DNA from: Blakeslea trispora
Lineage: Eukaryota > Mucoromycota > Mucoromycetes > Mucorales > Choanephoraceae
Direction: 5' to 3'
Assembly (NCBI GenBank): GCA_025331445.1
Contig: JAIWNE010000013.1
Coordinates: forward strand, 428,383 to 492,382
DNA length: 64,000 nucleotides
Below are positions 21,148 through 34,222 of this stretch, one piece after another; positions within the stretch are counted from its first letter, which is position 1, and every line of letters starts with the position of its first letter. The translations under genes were made by a program, and so were the position numbers. The notes beneath the pieces are model-generated. The model had not been told where the DNA came from and made no database searches. It was given only the letters and a program-made list of their open reading frames with translations.

Positions 21148-23985
21148 ATGTCAACTGCAGATAAAGCTTTTCCAATAGTCAACGAGACGATTCTAGCTGA
21201 AGGTATATCACTTATATCATGGTGTCCGACAACAGACTTGGTTCTACTTGTTTCTTTATCAAACGCACTTCTTCTATATCGAAATGGTGTTGATCTTGTG
21301 TGGATTCTCAAGAATCGCTTCAAATCGACAATTAAAGTGACCACCTGGAATCCAAATGGTAGTTCGGGTTTTCAACATGCACGCATAAAAGTAGAACAGA
21401 AGAAGTAACTCATTTTTGCCCTTGAAAGGAAAGGAATTTGTAGTTGGTTGTGAAGATGGAACGGTTCATAGAGTAGATATAAGACACCAATCGCCTACTA
21501 CAACTACTTGTTGGAACAATTCAGAAGAAAGAGGCGAAAAAGGTGTGTCTATCAGTTCGCTTTTGTGGATAGATTATTACTATAGCAAGAATCAAATGAA
21601 CATTGCAAGTCTCGAATGGACAGCCTATTCTGCAGAGATTTCTCATTTATTTATATAGGAATGGTTTGATAACAACGCTTTTGATTTTGATACTATGTTA
21701 CCCTCACTCAGCAATGATCCCCCTGTTGAGCCCTTGTGAGTAACAATACACTGGCTTTGATTGTGTTGAGCTAAAACAAACATTGTCTTTTATAGTTCTC
21801 GATCTTATATTCCCAGAAACAAAAGAACGAGCTTACCAAATAAGCCTGTCAAGAGTTCTGATACACAAACATTATTGCTCATTGGCAATGATGATGGACA
21901 TGTTCATATTCTGTAAGTTGCAAGTCAAGCCTTCTTAGAAAAGAAAGAGAATACCCGAAATACTAAGCCTATGATGTAGATTAAGCGGGATATATCCAAT
22001 ATGTCATATTGAGCTAGATGGATTCGATAAGAATGCACTTATGATCGATATATCTGCAGCCTATAATACAGCATGCCTTCAGATATTAACCAAGGCATCT
22101 GAGGGCGTTTACGAGATGTATACCATAGATACAAAATTTCTGAAAGAACGAAAAGAGGATGTATTCAATATATCTGAGCGACAAGCACAACTCAATTATC
22201 TACTAGAGTATGTGCAATACTCAACTGAAGTATTGAAGAAGCACTATGACTCTTATTCTTCATTCTCTCGTAAGATTGCTAGGGAGGCAGTAGAAAGCAT
22301 TGCAAACCAAGATGGTATGAATCAAGCTTTTTTTTTTCTTTTGAATTGGCTTTGAGTCATTTACTTTGTTTTTTTTTAATAGAGCAGGCTGCAGCAATGC
22401 CTGAAGTGGAGCTTATTGGAATGTTAGCGACTGGAAAAGTAACAGAGCCTCTTCATGAGTTCATGTCAAACTTTTTGACGCCAGAAGTAAAGATAGCAAT
22501 GTCGTGTACTGTTTAAGATCTAATGCTTGGTTCCTAGAAAATCAAAGAATGGGAGAATTCAACAATGCATGGATGTCAATATTCCTTAAAGACAGCTTGT
22601 CAATATATACTACCGGCAAGTGATAAAATACAGCTTGAACTAAGTAAGCTCCTAGGATATAGTCTATGGTAAGCATTTATATCATCTTATTTTGCATGGA
22701 AGCATACTCATTCAGTTGATGAAAGGACTGAGCGATATGGGGATTTTTTAGAAATAAATTCAGTAGAGTCATGTATTGATTGCATACAGGAATTTGTCAA
22801 GGAAGTCATCGCGTTTACAAAATCACTCAACAGTCTCATAAAGGCATTCAGCGCATTCATCAAATGGATTTTAGACGGTAAGTCGGAAAAGAAAACTGTA
22901 TACGCACATTTTCCCTAAGACATACATGTACAGTGTCCAAAAGGATATCTGATCCTGAATCTATTGATACTGGTACACAATTCGGTCTTTGTGAAGAGCC
23001 AAGTCTTGTGTTTGAATATTTGGATAGTTGCTTCATCAAAGATTCCATAGCTGAATATTTCGTGCCAGTAGGTAATGGCAGCAACGCTTGTTGATCTACC
23101 TGACTTACTCACTGGAAACTACTAATTGTTGATTAGAGTCGAAGAAAAACTTGATAAAGAAACTCAATGATTTATCTCTTTGTTGCAAAGATATGCTAAA
23201 GAAGCCCTCTCAAATATTCTCCAATAAGACCCGCGTTGCCTCTGGTACTTCATTCACACTCAAAAGCATTTCTTTGGGAAGTCAGGTCAGAAAGACAGTT
23301 TCGCCAGCAAAAGAGGTGAGTGTTTGTCACTGTGCCTATGTATGAACATGATAACTTATGATAGTCAGGGAAGCAACCAATATATAATCTATGCCATGCC
23401 TCAGGCTGGTCATGAATCTAAATGTAAATTAACTGCGATAGCTGATAAGAGTAGTGTACTCATTTCTTTTCTTTTTTGTCTACCTCAAGTAACTCTACTA
23501 AGAAAGTCGCTCCAAAGCCAGAATGTGGAATTCGCATCACTTTTGTTCCACAAACATATTGCTGATTTTGAGTTTTTTGATAGTAACGAATTAGTGATAT
23601 TGGCTGAAGATGAAGAAAGTATGTTGGTGTACTTTAGAAAAAAAAAAGGATCTGCTGACTAACTTTTTTTTTCATTTTAAGAAACTGTTTTACATACTGT
23701 GCTTTTGGAAACATTAGAATTCAAAGCATCAGCAAATTGTTTGTTAGTACCTCAAGTCTTACAGGTAATCTGATGTGAAATAATGTTAGATATACCTTTC
23801 TTCATTCTAATTCTTCTTACAAGCCGCATCGCTCTCAAGTATTAGAAGATATGCTAAAGACCAAGATAGAGTGCAATGGTCGAGAAAAGAGGCGCATTTT
23901 TTGTATAACAGCATCTAATGGTTATTTTAGAACGTTTTCTATGGGCAATGAACAAAAGGGCATACAAGAAGAGAAAGACAAATAA
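21148..23985 (+). CDS. APC4: Anaphase-promoting complex subunit 4
   Basis: A multi-exon gene. The start MSTADKAFPIVNETILAEGI is followed by SWCPTTDLVLL and WNPNG, the Apc4 beta-propeller opening. Propeller blades continue through VVGCEDGTVHRVDI and LLIGNDDGHVHIL. The helical APC4 domain is recognisable from ELIGMLATGKVTEPLHEF and LTPEKIKEWE, matching the family pattern of a short conserved helix pair. The C-terminal blade segment includes FEFFDSNELVILAEDEE. Apc4 is a scaffold subunit that anchors the platform of the anaphase-promoting complex, the ubiquitin ligase driving mitotic exit. About nine introns, several with T-rich acceptors. The first in-frame ATG with a plausible N-terminus is 21,148; 37 codons upstream are low in complexity. 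Confidence 0.85.
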
Positions 23986-24150
23986 TGAGAGTTTTATTAA
24001 TTCTGTTGACTAGATAAATAAAATTTATAAACATTTAAAGGATGTATGTAGTTCACATATATATAGTAAAATCAGAGTATATAAGTTAATAGTGATTACA
24101 AAAATAATACAATTGGGGATGACAATAAGCAAGAAAAGGAAAACTGCTCT

Positions 24151-27100
24151 TTAGTCGCCACAATAAGAGCCGCTCATTGCGCTAGAAGATCTTTGATCTT
24201 GATGTTCCCATCGTAGTCTAAGTTCATCCATACTGCTGCTGCTATGGCGATGAGACACCTTTGCTTGCGATGCGCGAGTAGGGGTCTGCGACAAACGACG
24301 GAACACATTTCCACCTGTAGGAGTACCCACTCTTTCAATGTTTGACATACTAACAGCTGGTGCACGTTTTGGAGGTAGGCTGTTGGCTCTTTGAAGTGTG
24401 GCACTCACTTCATAATCATATTCAGACATGTGACTACTACCAGACGATTGAGCGCTTATCGGTAATACATTGATATTGCCCTTCATGGACAGTTCACGCA
24501 AAGAAGCTCTTCTTCTGTTCAACTGCTGCTGCAAGAGCTGAGGTTGAGCGGCTGGCTGTTGTACAGAGAACGCTCTCTTCCGCGAACTTTGTGAAGAAGA
24601 TACTGTGGGGGGACCAGAGTTGTTCCACGACGAAGAGTTTTGAGATGAAGAATAATCTGATTGCAGCGAAGCACGACGAAGATGGCTACTATGAATGGAC
24701 GAGGTTGATGATTCGCGATCCATAGCATAGCGAGCAAACTCTGCAGGATTGGTCATAGTCATAGGAATGGGTGACTCAGAACCACCTGCACGCTGTTGCC
24801 AAGAGAGACGCTTTTGTATCATGTTGTAGAACCGATCAGGGGAAGGAGTCGTATCTCGAGTGGGATAGTTGCTATTGTTGACTCTCATCACACCTCCCTT
24901 TTCAGTCAGTGATACAGGTGCTCGAATGCCGTTGCTTGTTGGAGGACGAGTTGGAGATAGCATGAGATTGTTTGTAAGTGTTGAAGGGTTATTTGTATAG
25001 GTTGGCAGAGTCAATGGAGAGGGTGGAGGAATCAAGCCTTCAGATTGTGTGCTACTTCGTCTCTCATAGGTTGATGAAGAAGACGAGAGGTCATCAGTTG
25101 AATCATTCATCATATATTCTGGTTCGGGAGTGCTGATCATCCCTCTCAAGCCATCTTCATAAATCTTATCAAATATGGTGTTACCACTATTCATAATATA
25201 ATCTTCAATTTTATCATCAAGGCGACCGCCATTGCTTTGTACACCTTTATCCTTTTCTTCTAGCTTTCGAATGCGACGCTCATTCTCTACAGTAGTGGCA
25301 ATAGCTGCTCGCTTCATCACAATAAGCGTTCGTCGCAAATCTTGGACAGATTTCTCCAGGTTCTGCATAGTGATCTGACGGTTACACTCACTCATGCGTG
25401 CATTGGTGATATCATCTACAAGTGCTTCTGTAATACTACGACACTCGTCTGCTTCCAAAGTCTTTAGTAACTTGATTGTGGCATCATAAACTAGTTCAGG
25501 AGCGGCGTTAGGAGAAACGCTGAATTGCTCTTCCAGAGCATCCATATCAGTCCACTCTTCACTTGATGGAGGATTGTTTACAATATCATCGGCAAAAGTC
25601 ACCTTACGCTTCTCTTGAGAACTTTGACGCTCCATGCTGTTGTATGTCTGCATAGCATCAACAGATTCACCAGATGCTTCAGACTGTAATGCTCTTACAC
25701 GAGCGGACAAGTAAGAAATCTCGGCTTCCAACAAGTCAATACGTTCATCTGCAAGATCAATGGCAAGCATGTCCATTGGTTCACCTGTCATGTCTGCTGC
25801 TTCCTTCTCAGCCATGAAAATACTCTTGCGTTCTTCTAAAAGCTCCATCTTTTCAGAAGCTAATCTTTCTCTTCTAAACAAGATTTGCTCCATTTCTACA
25901 ATAGCTTGTTTTCCTTGTATGAATTGATATAACATTTTGTCGAGCAATTCTTTTTTGCGAGCAACTCTAAGATGAACAGGGATAGGATTTTTCTTCTTGC
26001 GGGTTTGACGATAGCCTGGCAAGTTACGCATTCCACCGCGACGAGCGACAGCAGCAAAGTTACCGCCTATGATATGAGATACCTTACCCAAAAGCTGATC
26101 GTCAAGCATACCACCCTCACGGACTGCCTTCTTCAAAATATCGATAAGCTGCTTTAGTTGACTGTTGTTGATAAGAATTTCTTTGTCACGGCGTTTCAGA
26201 GTAATCTTCTGAGCTTCATGCTCTTTCTCAAGCTTTGTTCTTGCATGATTTATTTCTGAATGCTGTCTTTGTAGTTTTGATATTTTACGTTCTTGTTTAG
26301 CCATTTGCTCACGTACACGCTCAGTTTCTTGTTTCATACGTTTAATCATTCTTTTCTTTTCGACTTTGAGTGTTTCTACATTTACTCTAAGAGATTTGAG
26401 TAATGACTCATGTTGGCTACGGGTGGATTGTAAATTGTTGATTGTTCGTGTATAATTGCGCTTGAGGTCGTGGATTTCCGTGACGAGCTGCTTCATTTTA
26501 TTTTCGTATAGCTGTCGTGTCTCCAGTATCTGTTGTTTTTCTTTGATCTGGATGGACATATCGTTGCGATTAGGTACAGAGGAGAAGCTAGATTTTGTCT
26601 TGGCAAGAGCTGTATCTTTTTCTTTCTGAAGTTCAGCAAGTCGACCATGTAGTTCAGATACTTTTTCGTCAAATTTACGGCGCATAAAGCTGTATTTTGT
26701 TTCAGACTTTTCCAAATGAGAGACTAGTTCTTCTTTTACTCGAATATCTGATTGAATTTGGTGAAGCATACGGACAAGCTGGGGATTCTGCTTCTCTGTC
26801 TGTTGAGCAGCTACATCTGCGCTTGGCTTCAGTGAAATGGAAGAGGCTATAGAAGTATACGATGTAGAGGAAGTTTCAGTTTCATCTTCAACTCGAGGTG
26901 GCTTCTTTGCATAAGTTGTTGTCGATGTATGATCCCAACATGGTACAGATAGTGCTTCAATTTCCATCATCAAATCAAGATCATGTTCTTCGCGCTGGTT
27001 ATCATCAGTTGGTGAAGAGCTTGCAGAATAATTTCCTTCGTCTGACTCAATTCGTTCAATATGGCTTACTTTTTCGTACATTTCTTTCTCAGCCTTTTCA

Positions 27101-29460
27101 AAAGCTTCTAGTTCGTCCTCCCAAGACTGAGCTGCATCTTCCATGGGTTTAATCAAGTCAAGTACCTCCATGCCCTTCAGAATTTCTTCTTTAGCCTTAG
27201 CTATGCTTTGCTTGATTTCGTCTGCATTCACTAAACTATCATCACCATATGCCTCGTCTTCGTCACTATCAACATCGACTTGATAATGTTTTGGCTTGCT
27301 ACTACGTCGTTTTCTAGAAGTCTTTGAGCTGGAGCTTTGAGATAAAGACAGGACAGGTGCACGTCTTGAGACTTTATGCTTTGCATTGGCAGAGGTTCCA
27401 ATACTAGGGTTACCTGCTCTTCTTCCACGACGGTTCGTTTTGCTGCTACGACGTGTTGACAAACTTTGCTCTGGCTTATAAAATGTACTTGTCTTTCCAG
27501 AGAAGCTGATAGAAGCACTGTTGCCCATTGCAATAGCGTCCATTCCAGCGGCTTTGGAAGTTTCAAGAAAAGCCAAGCGTGCTTGTGTGTCTGACAGATC
27601 ATTTGTTAAATCAGCAATTGTCTTTTGATACTGAGCAATGATCGGATGTGTCTTGACCGACTTTTGTACAACAGAGGTATCTCCGTCAACGATGTATGTA
27701 TTCGTATTACTGGTTAGCAAAGACTCATCATCTGCCTGTGTCATGAATTCACCTAGTTCACGTTCAATTAACATAGTATCACGTTCACTTGTGACTTGGA
27801 TTAGATTAGTAGAAAGATCTTGAATTCGGTCTCGCAATCGTGTCACTTCGGAACGCAAGGCACGGACTTCGTCGTCATGCTGGTATGAATTAAATGAACG
27901 ACCTTTCTCTGAACCAGCTGATTCTGCTCTTAACGAAGCAAGTTCGATTCTGAGCCTGGCCAATTGAGCGCGAAGTTGATTGACTTCGATAGAAGAACCA
28001 GCAAAATCTTGATTGATTGTGACTTTGTTCTTGATGTTACGTGCACGGTTGGCATACTTTAATGTATTTAAGGTTTCCATAAAGTTAGAATCAGCCGGAG
28101 ATACACAAGCAAGCATTAAAGTTTGACTGTTGCCACCTAATGAGTCCTGTAAGAGACGAGTCAGCTTACTGTCACGATACGGGATATGTGAAGTGCGGCG
28201 AGCCTCATCGCCCAAAGCAGAGATAACATTGCCCAAAGCTAGTAAGCCAGAATTAATTGAAATACCCTCTCTAGCTCTATCACCTTGTGCATTTGTGCGC
28301 TTTAACTATAATAGGAAAAAACAAATCAAAGCAAAACAAAAAGCGTCAGCCGATGTGATTGTGCCAATACAAAAAAAGAAACAGATTGCTTTACCCTTTC
28401 AGAACCCGCCAAGTCAACAAAATGAAATTTGCTAGTGAGTGATGCTTCTTCAGGTGATTTTTGTTGTTTTAAAATGACAGAGAAAACGGCATGAGATCGA
28501 GAAGATACAGTGTTCATCTCAGTGGAGCCAACGGTACGACAAAGCGAACCTTTTGCTAAAAAAGACAAAAGCTCTTCGGGATTACCACATGGCTCTTCTC
28601 GTACACCACTCCAGTATATGTTGCCTGCAATATCTTCACGGATCGTCACTTCGACAGGTGCTACAGGAGGTGGCAAACCTAAGCCGCTTTTTCTTTTTGC
28701 CGCAGCAGATATCTGCTGTTGTTGTGGGCTCAAGAGATCAATCAACTCTTCATTGTACAGTTCCAAAAAAGAAACCAACACTTCAAATGTGAATTCTGGA
28801 TTTGATTCGGATCGTTCATTCAAGTTTCGGAACAAGTCCACTATGCACCGTGGTACAATGCCTGTCAAGTTGTACAAGTTATGAAAAAAAGAAGAAAACT
28901 AAGGGGGAGATACTAGATTGACGAATTTTATAGTTTTATTACCTTCATGCTCAGGATTAATTGTGCTTTCAAGTCCAGTACCCATACTGTAAGTCTTTCC
29001 GGAGCCTGTTTGACTGATGTGATGCAATTTCATAAATTATATGAAAAAAAGTGAGAATAGAACAAAATTGAATTGGCGATTATATTACCCGTAGGCTAGA
29101 ATAGTAGCATTAAATCTAATAGTACAGAGTAAGTGGAAAGAAAAAAAAAATTGAGGATAACGATGGCGCATGTTTACCCTTCAAGAAATTTGTCTAGCAA
29201 AGGCTTTGCTGCTTGCTCATATACTTGATGTTGATGTGACTCATTACTGAATACGTAGTCGTAAGTAAAAGATTTATCTGTGCCTACTAGAATTTGTGGT
29301 TCGTTCGGTATAAAGCTGATGCATTCTGTGCAGTTTTCTATCTGTTCTTTTTGTGTCAATGGTCTCACACGAAGACCGACTCTAAACTAGCAAGTTAGCT
29401 TCTGTCTGCTTTTTCGCTTTCTTTGGTCATGAGAAGTTACCTCACAGCCGTTGAAGCCAT
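24151..29460 (-). CDS. Kinesin-4 family motor protein, long stalk
   Basis: The first exon (29,460-29,441, MASTAVR across the splice) leads into [17 protein letters not shown]. Motor motifs follow in order: P-loop [13 protein letters not shown], switch [13 protein letters not shown], switch [10 protein letters not shown], then [36 protein letters not shown] and [15 protein letters not shown]. This order and wording best fit kinesin-4 (KIF4/KIF21) motors. The large exon 28,236-24,151 encodes the stalk, with an MLHQIQSD segment and long coiled coils, then a Ser-rich, low-complexity tail of about 350 residues. The total is about 1,650-1,700 residues. Kinesin-4 proteins cap or slow microtubule growth, and some bind chromatin. 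No Cys-rich tail domain of KIF4 type was seen. A diverged paralogue lies at 42,274-45,513. Confidence 0.85.
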
Positions 29461-31147
29461 TTCAACTTGGATGAGTTCGTATATATTATGTGAGGAAAAG
29501 GGAAAAGAGCAAAATAGTGGCTATGATACAAAACGTTACTGTTATTGTTGCTTTTCGCTTATCTACTGCACCAAGAAAAAATAAAATAAATAAATAAAAG
29601 AGGGAAACAAAAAAGACAAGGAGCGCAAAAGCCATATGTGCAACACTATAAATCTCTACAAGTCTAGCAATTCGATCCAAAAAGGGGTTACTAAATTGCG
29701 TACTTTTGGAGCCATTTCCAAAAATAGCCTGCTTATTGGTCAGAAACAATTTTACAAAGAAGAAATTTAAATCGCACTAGTAAGGTTGTATACCTAAGAA
29801 ATGCATATTGTGTGTTTAGCTGCTTAGTCTTTACTCAAGTTTACTTTTGATCTTGGGTCGGAATTGCAAGAAACATTGACTGCTGTTAAAACTTGGGATT
29901 CTTCATTCATCAATTTCTTTTGCATTGTTCATAGCTTGGACCACTTATTGAAGACGCTCGATAGCACAGAGAGAATGAGAAATAATAATCAGAGTGAATG
30001 TCATTTCACAAAAAAAAAAATCAACCACCGAAAATGATTGGCCCCTGAAAACAAATCTATTTTGTCCCTTTGTGTCTAGACATTTTGCCTCACTAAATTA
30101 GTAGAGTGCATCAGGTTTGTAACCAACAGAATTTACTATTAGTTGTGAAGCAAAACAACACTTTTTTTTTCTCTTTGCAAGGAGAAATCAAAAATGGCAT
30201 CGGTATTCTACTCAAAACTATGGTTTCTACAAATCGCCGGCTTCTGTAATTTTTCTTTAATAAGCCTCAAGCAAACTTAATTAGTGCTCAAAGTAACAAT
30301 TCGACTGTCTCATGAAACGAATGTCTGAAAAGGCTGTGAGCACAAGCTGAACTTTTTCTGGCCACGTATTTAAAAGTGCTGTATACATATATATTTGCTT
30401 TTAAAAGAAAGTGTATGTACGATATACTTAAAGTCAATAGCAAACTGACTTGACTCCGACATATTTAATCCATACATTTGGAAGATACTTGCAACCTGTC
30501 GTTCTTCACAGTTCTGATAAAGAAAGGAAGAAAAAAGGTCAGAAAGATTTCCACCAAAGTAAGTGTGCTCTCTAACCTATTAGCAACACAGATATCCTCC
30601 GTCTCAGTACTAAATGTTGCTTCGAATGCAACTGCATACAGAACATGTTTATTGTCACAGTGAGAACAGCATTAAAAGAAGACTACTGAAAATAGTAAGC
30701 ATGCATCAGAGATATAGCATTTTGAGTTCAGATTTGACACACAACTGGTTTTAGTTTTTTGAAAGCAAAACAGGGCCGAATCAAGCTGCATTGTCAACTA
30801 TAACTGTAGACCTTTCCATACCAAATTCGAGACTAAACATGCGCTACTGACCACAATGCTTTCAATGAGCTCTGTATGGCAAACAAAGGAATTAAGATCA
30901 TTTGTTATTTTTGATAGAACAGAAGCCGTGCAACATATAAAATCATAAAGCAAAAAGCAGATATGAGATGCGTTAACTGCTCATGGCATGAAGAAACTCA
31001 TTTACTGTACAATGTGTTCTTAGTAATTGCACATATACATCTTCATCAACAATCAGCTTAATACATCCACTCGTTATTTTTTTTTGAGTTAAATGGCGTA
31101 GAGAGAGAAATATTCTAGACTTTGGACAACAAAAACAACTAATTTAA
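29461..31147. other. Kinesin upstream region / gene-free interval
   Basis: About 1.7 kb without recognisable coding sequence. It contains the kinesin promoter and the 3' flank of the Zn2Cys6 gene. A few poly-T and poly-A runs are present and no repeat family was recognised. Confidence 0.5.
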
Positions 31148-33849
31148 TTATATAATGTTGTTAGTGGTATTGTCATAAAGAAATGGTTCGTTGAAGGCCT
31201 GTGGTATCTGGAACAAGCTAGATGTATCTCCATTTTCGGGATTACTCGATGTGGGAACAGAGAGAGCATTTATGTAATAGGGTAAGGTCCAGTCAGCAAG
31301 TGCATTATCGACAGAAGGCGCTTGATTTGCTTCCTGTGGTTGTTGTTGCTGCTGAAGTGGCAGTGGTTGCACTGGGTATGAAAACGATTCTTGCTGTTGA
31401 AATGGCTGTAGTGTCGGTTGTTGAGAGGATCTTACGGATGATAAGGGTGATGCATTGTCAACATGCAAGTTGTCTAATTGCTGTCGTTTTAGCACGTTGC
31501 TATGAATTGAGTACAAATCTTGAATCATAAAGTACAATTTGTCTGCCATAGCCCATAATCCTCTTGCAGTCTAGATATAGCCTAGTTGAGTCTGACTGAT
31601 AAGTTAAAATGTGAACACCAACTTACCAGTAAAAGCTGAAAGTAAACACCCAATGCCTGCTTTGCTTTTTGCGCTTCCTCTTTCCGTGGGGAGAATGAGT
31701 TGCTTACAACAACAGTGGCCACTGTGTATGCAAAATAAGTCAAAAAAGGAACAATAGATTCCTTGCGCTTGCCGATTTCTTTGAGTAAAATAGTAACATT
31801 ATCCACTGCTGCCATACATTTCTCTACACTGTTGGTAATAAATTGCTTAATAGATGGCTGTATTAAATGACAGTACAGTGTGTCTGATGCAACTAAGGAA
31901 GGTCGGTGAAGTAAAACAATCAATGCATTGTGAACAACATGTAACTAATACAATCATTTTCAGTAAGTCCCCTTTATCGAGGAAGATGGAAATGACTTAC
32001 AATGGTAAAAAGCCGACTTTCGTTTGTTTCAGCAGACTTTCTGTACATCTCAAAATTGGCAGGTGTGTTCTTCAAGTGAATGGGTAATTCATCATACCAA
32101 ATATCAATAGCTCTGTCCAGCTGTTGAAATTCAGAATCAGGGGAGCATGGAGGAACGAAGCTAGAACTATTCGCTTTCTTGGAATTAACATAAGTTGTCA
32201 CCTTTCCAAGAAGATCAGCTATGCGTACAAAGTATGCAAAAGCGCTCAAGGGTGGTTTCCTAGACATGTTGCTGTTTTCATTTATTGGAGCATCAGATGT
32301 AAGTGACCCTGCACTCAACAGTTGGCTATCTTGAAGCCCACTTCTGTTGCTAATGATATAACGAGAGCCATCTAAGTTCTCAGCGTAATATTGATCCATT
32401 TTGAAATCATCTGAACTAGGCAGAAAGACATTGCAATAAACACTTGATAAACAAGGCGGCTTACCAGTAGCTGCACTCGATATTCTATCATGCATCAACA
32501 TGAATGATTGCTTGTATGGATTGAGGGCTACGTCGTACTTACTTGTCTAGACAATACAGAGACCAGAGCAAACGCCGGCGGTATTCTCGAGACCAACTCT
32601 TACTCATGTCGCTATCAGAACATTCCTCGGAATCATCCACTTCATCATGAAGTCCCAACTCCATTGCCATACGCATTGCCATACCAGTATACATCCAACT
32701 CCTATTCAAGAGTCAGAACGAGTATGTCAACTAAATGCTACAACAGTCTTACCTAGGTCCTCTACCGCAGCCATATTCATGCATGCTCAGCAAAAGCAAA
32801 GCTTGTGTGTTACTGATGCTAGGCTCATCCAAGATTTTGATAATTGAAGGTCGCGCCTTTTCGGCATACTTTTCTCCAGCATACCAGGGTGGATTCTTAG
32901 CCACATCTGGAGAATCAGAGAAACTAAAATAGCTTGATGTTAGATCTTTCTTGACAGAGATAACAACAGTTTGATCGTAGATTGTTACCGAGCAGTAGCA
33001 GCCAAAAGACATAGAATGAAGAAATCTGAGCGTTTTTTTTGTGCTATTTGGGTCTTTAGAATGTCTTTGTCAAAAATAGGTATGGTTGAATACAAGTATT
33101 TAAAGAATAAGTCAATGCAATGATCAATAATAGCTGGAGAAGGAAGCACGTCGTTTTTTGTCTCTCGATGAACTGACTGTCGCTGATTAAAGATGTGTGA
33201 TTTAGGAGAAGGAAGGCTGTTGGATATGCTCGATAGTGATTTAGGCGATTCAGCCATCTCAAGCATATCCTCACTTAAGCGCTTACTACCGGCTGCTACT
33301 GTATTTGTGCTTTTTGTGTCATTCGTGTTTATATTGCTAAGCATAGTGTCACTATTTGAGTTACTTGACTTGCTGTAGGAGGCTGGACTTAGAGTGCTTG
33401 AAGATATCGCGTTACTTTCAACGACACTGTTGCTATCTTGATGATATAGCTCTTCACTCATATGACTGTCTCGCTCATCGTATTCTTGATGCTCAGCTAT
33501 GGGGTCCATTTCTGAGTCGTTTTGTTTATCTGCTGATAACAGAATCTTTTCCATTTTAGCTAACCGTTGCTCTAGCATTTCGATATATCCCTGTCGCGGT
33601 CCACGCTTCTTATTGCTGGTACTATAGGTGCAGTTGATGTTGAGCTTGAGGCAGTTGCCGCATCCGGGTTTTGCTCCATCGCACTTAATCTATACAATAG
33701 TCAATATGCGTGAATTTTTCTTAATTCTTTCTACTGCGGAGCATAGTTGAATGGTAGAAAATTTTAACCTTCTTTCTTCGACATAGCTCGCAGGCTTGTG
33801 TCAATCGTTTTCTTTTATTTTCGTTCTCTGGAACACTTTGTTGAGACAT
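31148..33849 (-). CDS. Zn(II)2Cys6 fungal-specific transcription factor
   Basis: The start MSQQSVPENENKRKRLTQAC opens a binuclear zinc cluster, CELCRRKK-IKC then CGNC and LNINC, split by an intron between KK and IKC. After a short linker (TSNKKRGPRQGYIEMLEQRL, heptad-like) comes a Ser/Asn-rich acidic region, then the fungal-specific regulatory domain. This is seen as DHCIDLFFKYLYSTIPIFDK, the conserved ALLLLSMHEYGCGRGPRSW and AMRMAMELGLHDE, and YRRRLLWSLYCLDK. The C-terminus is Gln-rich. Such proteins bind CGG-containing DNA pairs as dimers and usually control metabolic genes; targets cannot be inferred. About seven short introns. Neighbours are a kinesin and a transporter, both on the minus strand, with no sign of a gene cluster. 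Confidence 0.9.
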
Positions 33850-34222
33850 ATTATGTTTACAACGCACAATGCTCTTTTAGACAAAAGAAAAAAAAAAAGA
33901 AAAAGATTCGAGTGTCTGCTGAGAAAACATTGCAGTTGCTGTCGGACTTTGTATTGACTAAGGTTTACAAAGTGAACGTCTAGTTCTGCTTGAGTTTATG
34001 GATAGAAAGCCTAGATAAGCACTTTACTCATTATGAGTGATGTTGGATTTTCGATTTTGAATATTGACTTTTTCTTTTATGAACAAAGTCCTTATTGTTT
34101 AATGAGTAATTTTTTATGAACGAATAATATCCAGAAATGGTGTATAATCTATTAGAAAAGGGTATAAACCTGCCTTGAATGATAATAATGGCAATGAGCC
34201 GGAAAGAGAAAAGCAGTGATAC

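Noticed and set aside
24174..24404. Extra ORFs inside the kinesin stalk exon, including 27,231-27,602 and 25,972-26,157
   Set aside because: They overlap a continuous 1,361-codon coding exon in other frames and have no family similarity.
33728..33775. tRNA-Gly-like GCATAGTTGAATGGTAGAA segment
   Set aside because: It lies in an intron of the Zn2Cys6 gene. I could not find the T-arm GGTTCGA consensus or matching stems, so it is not a tRNA.
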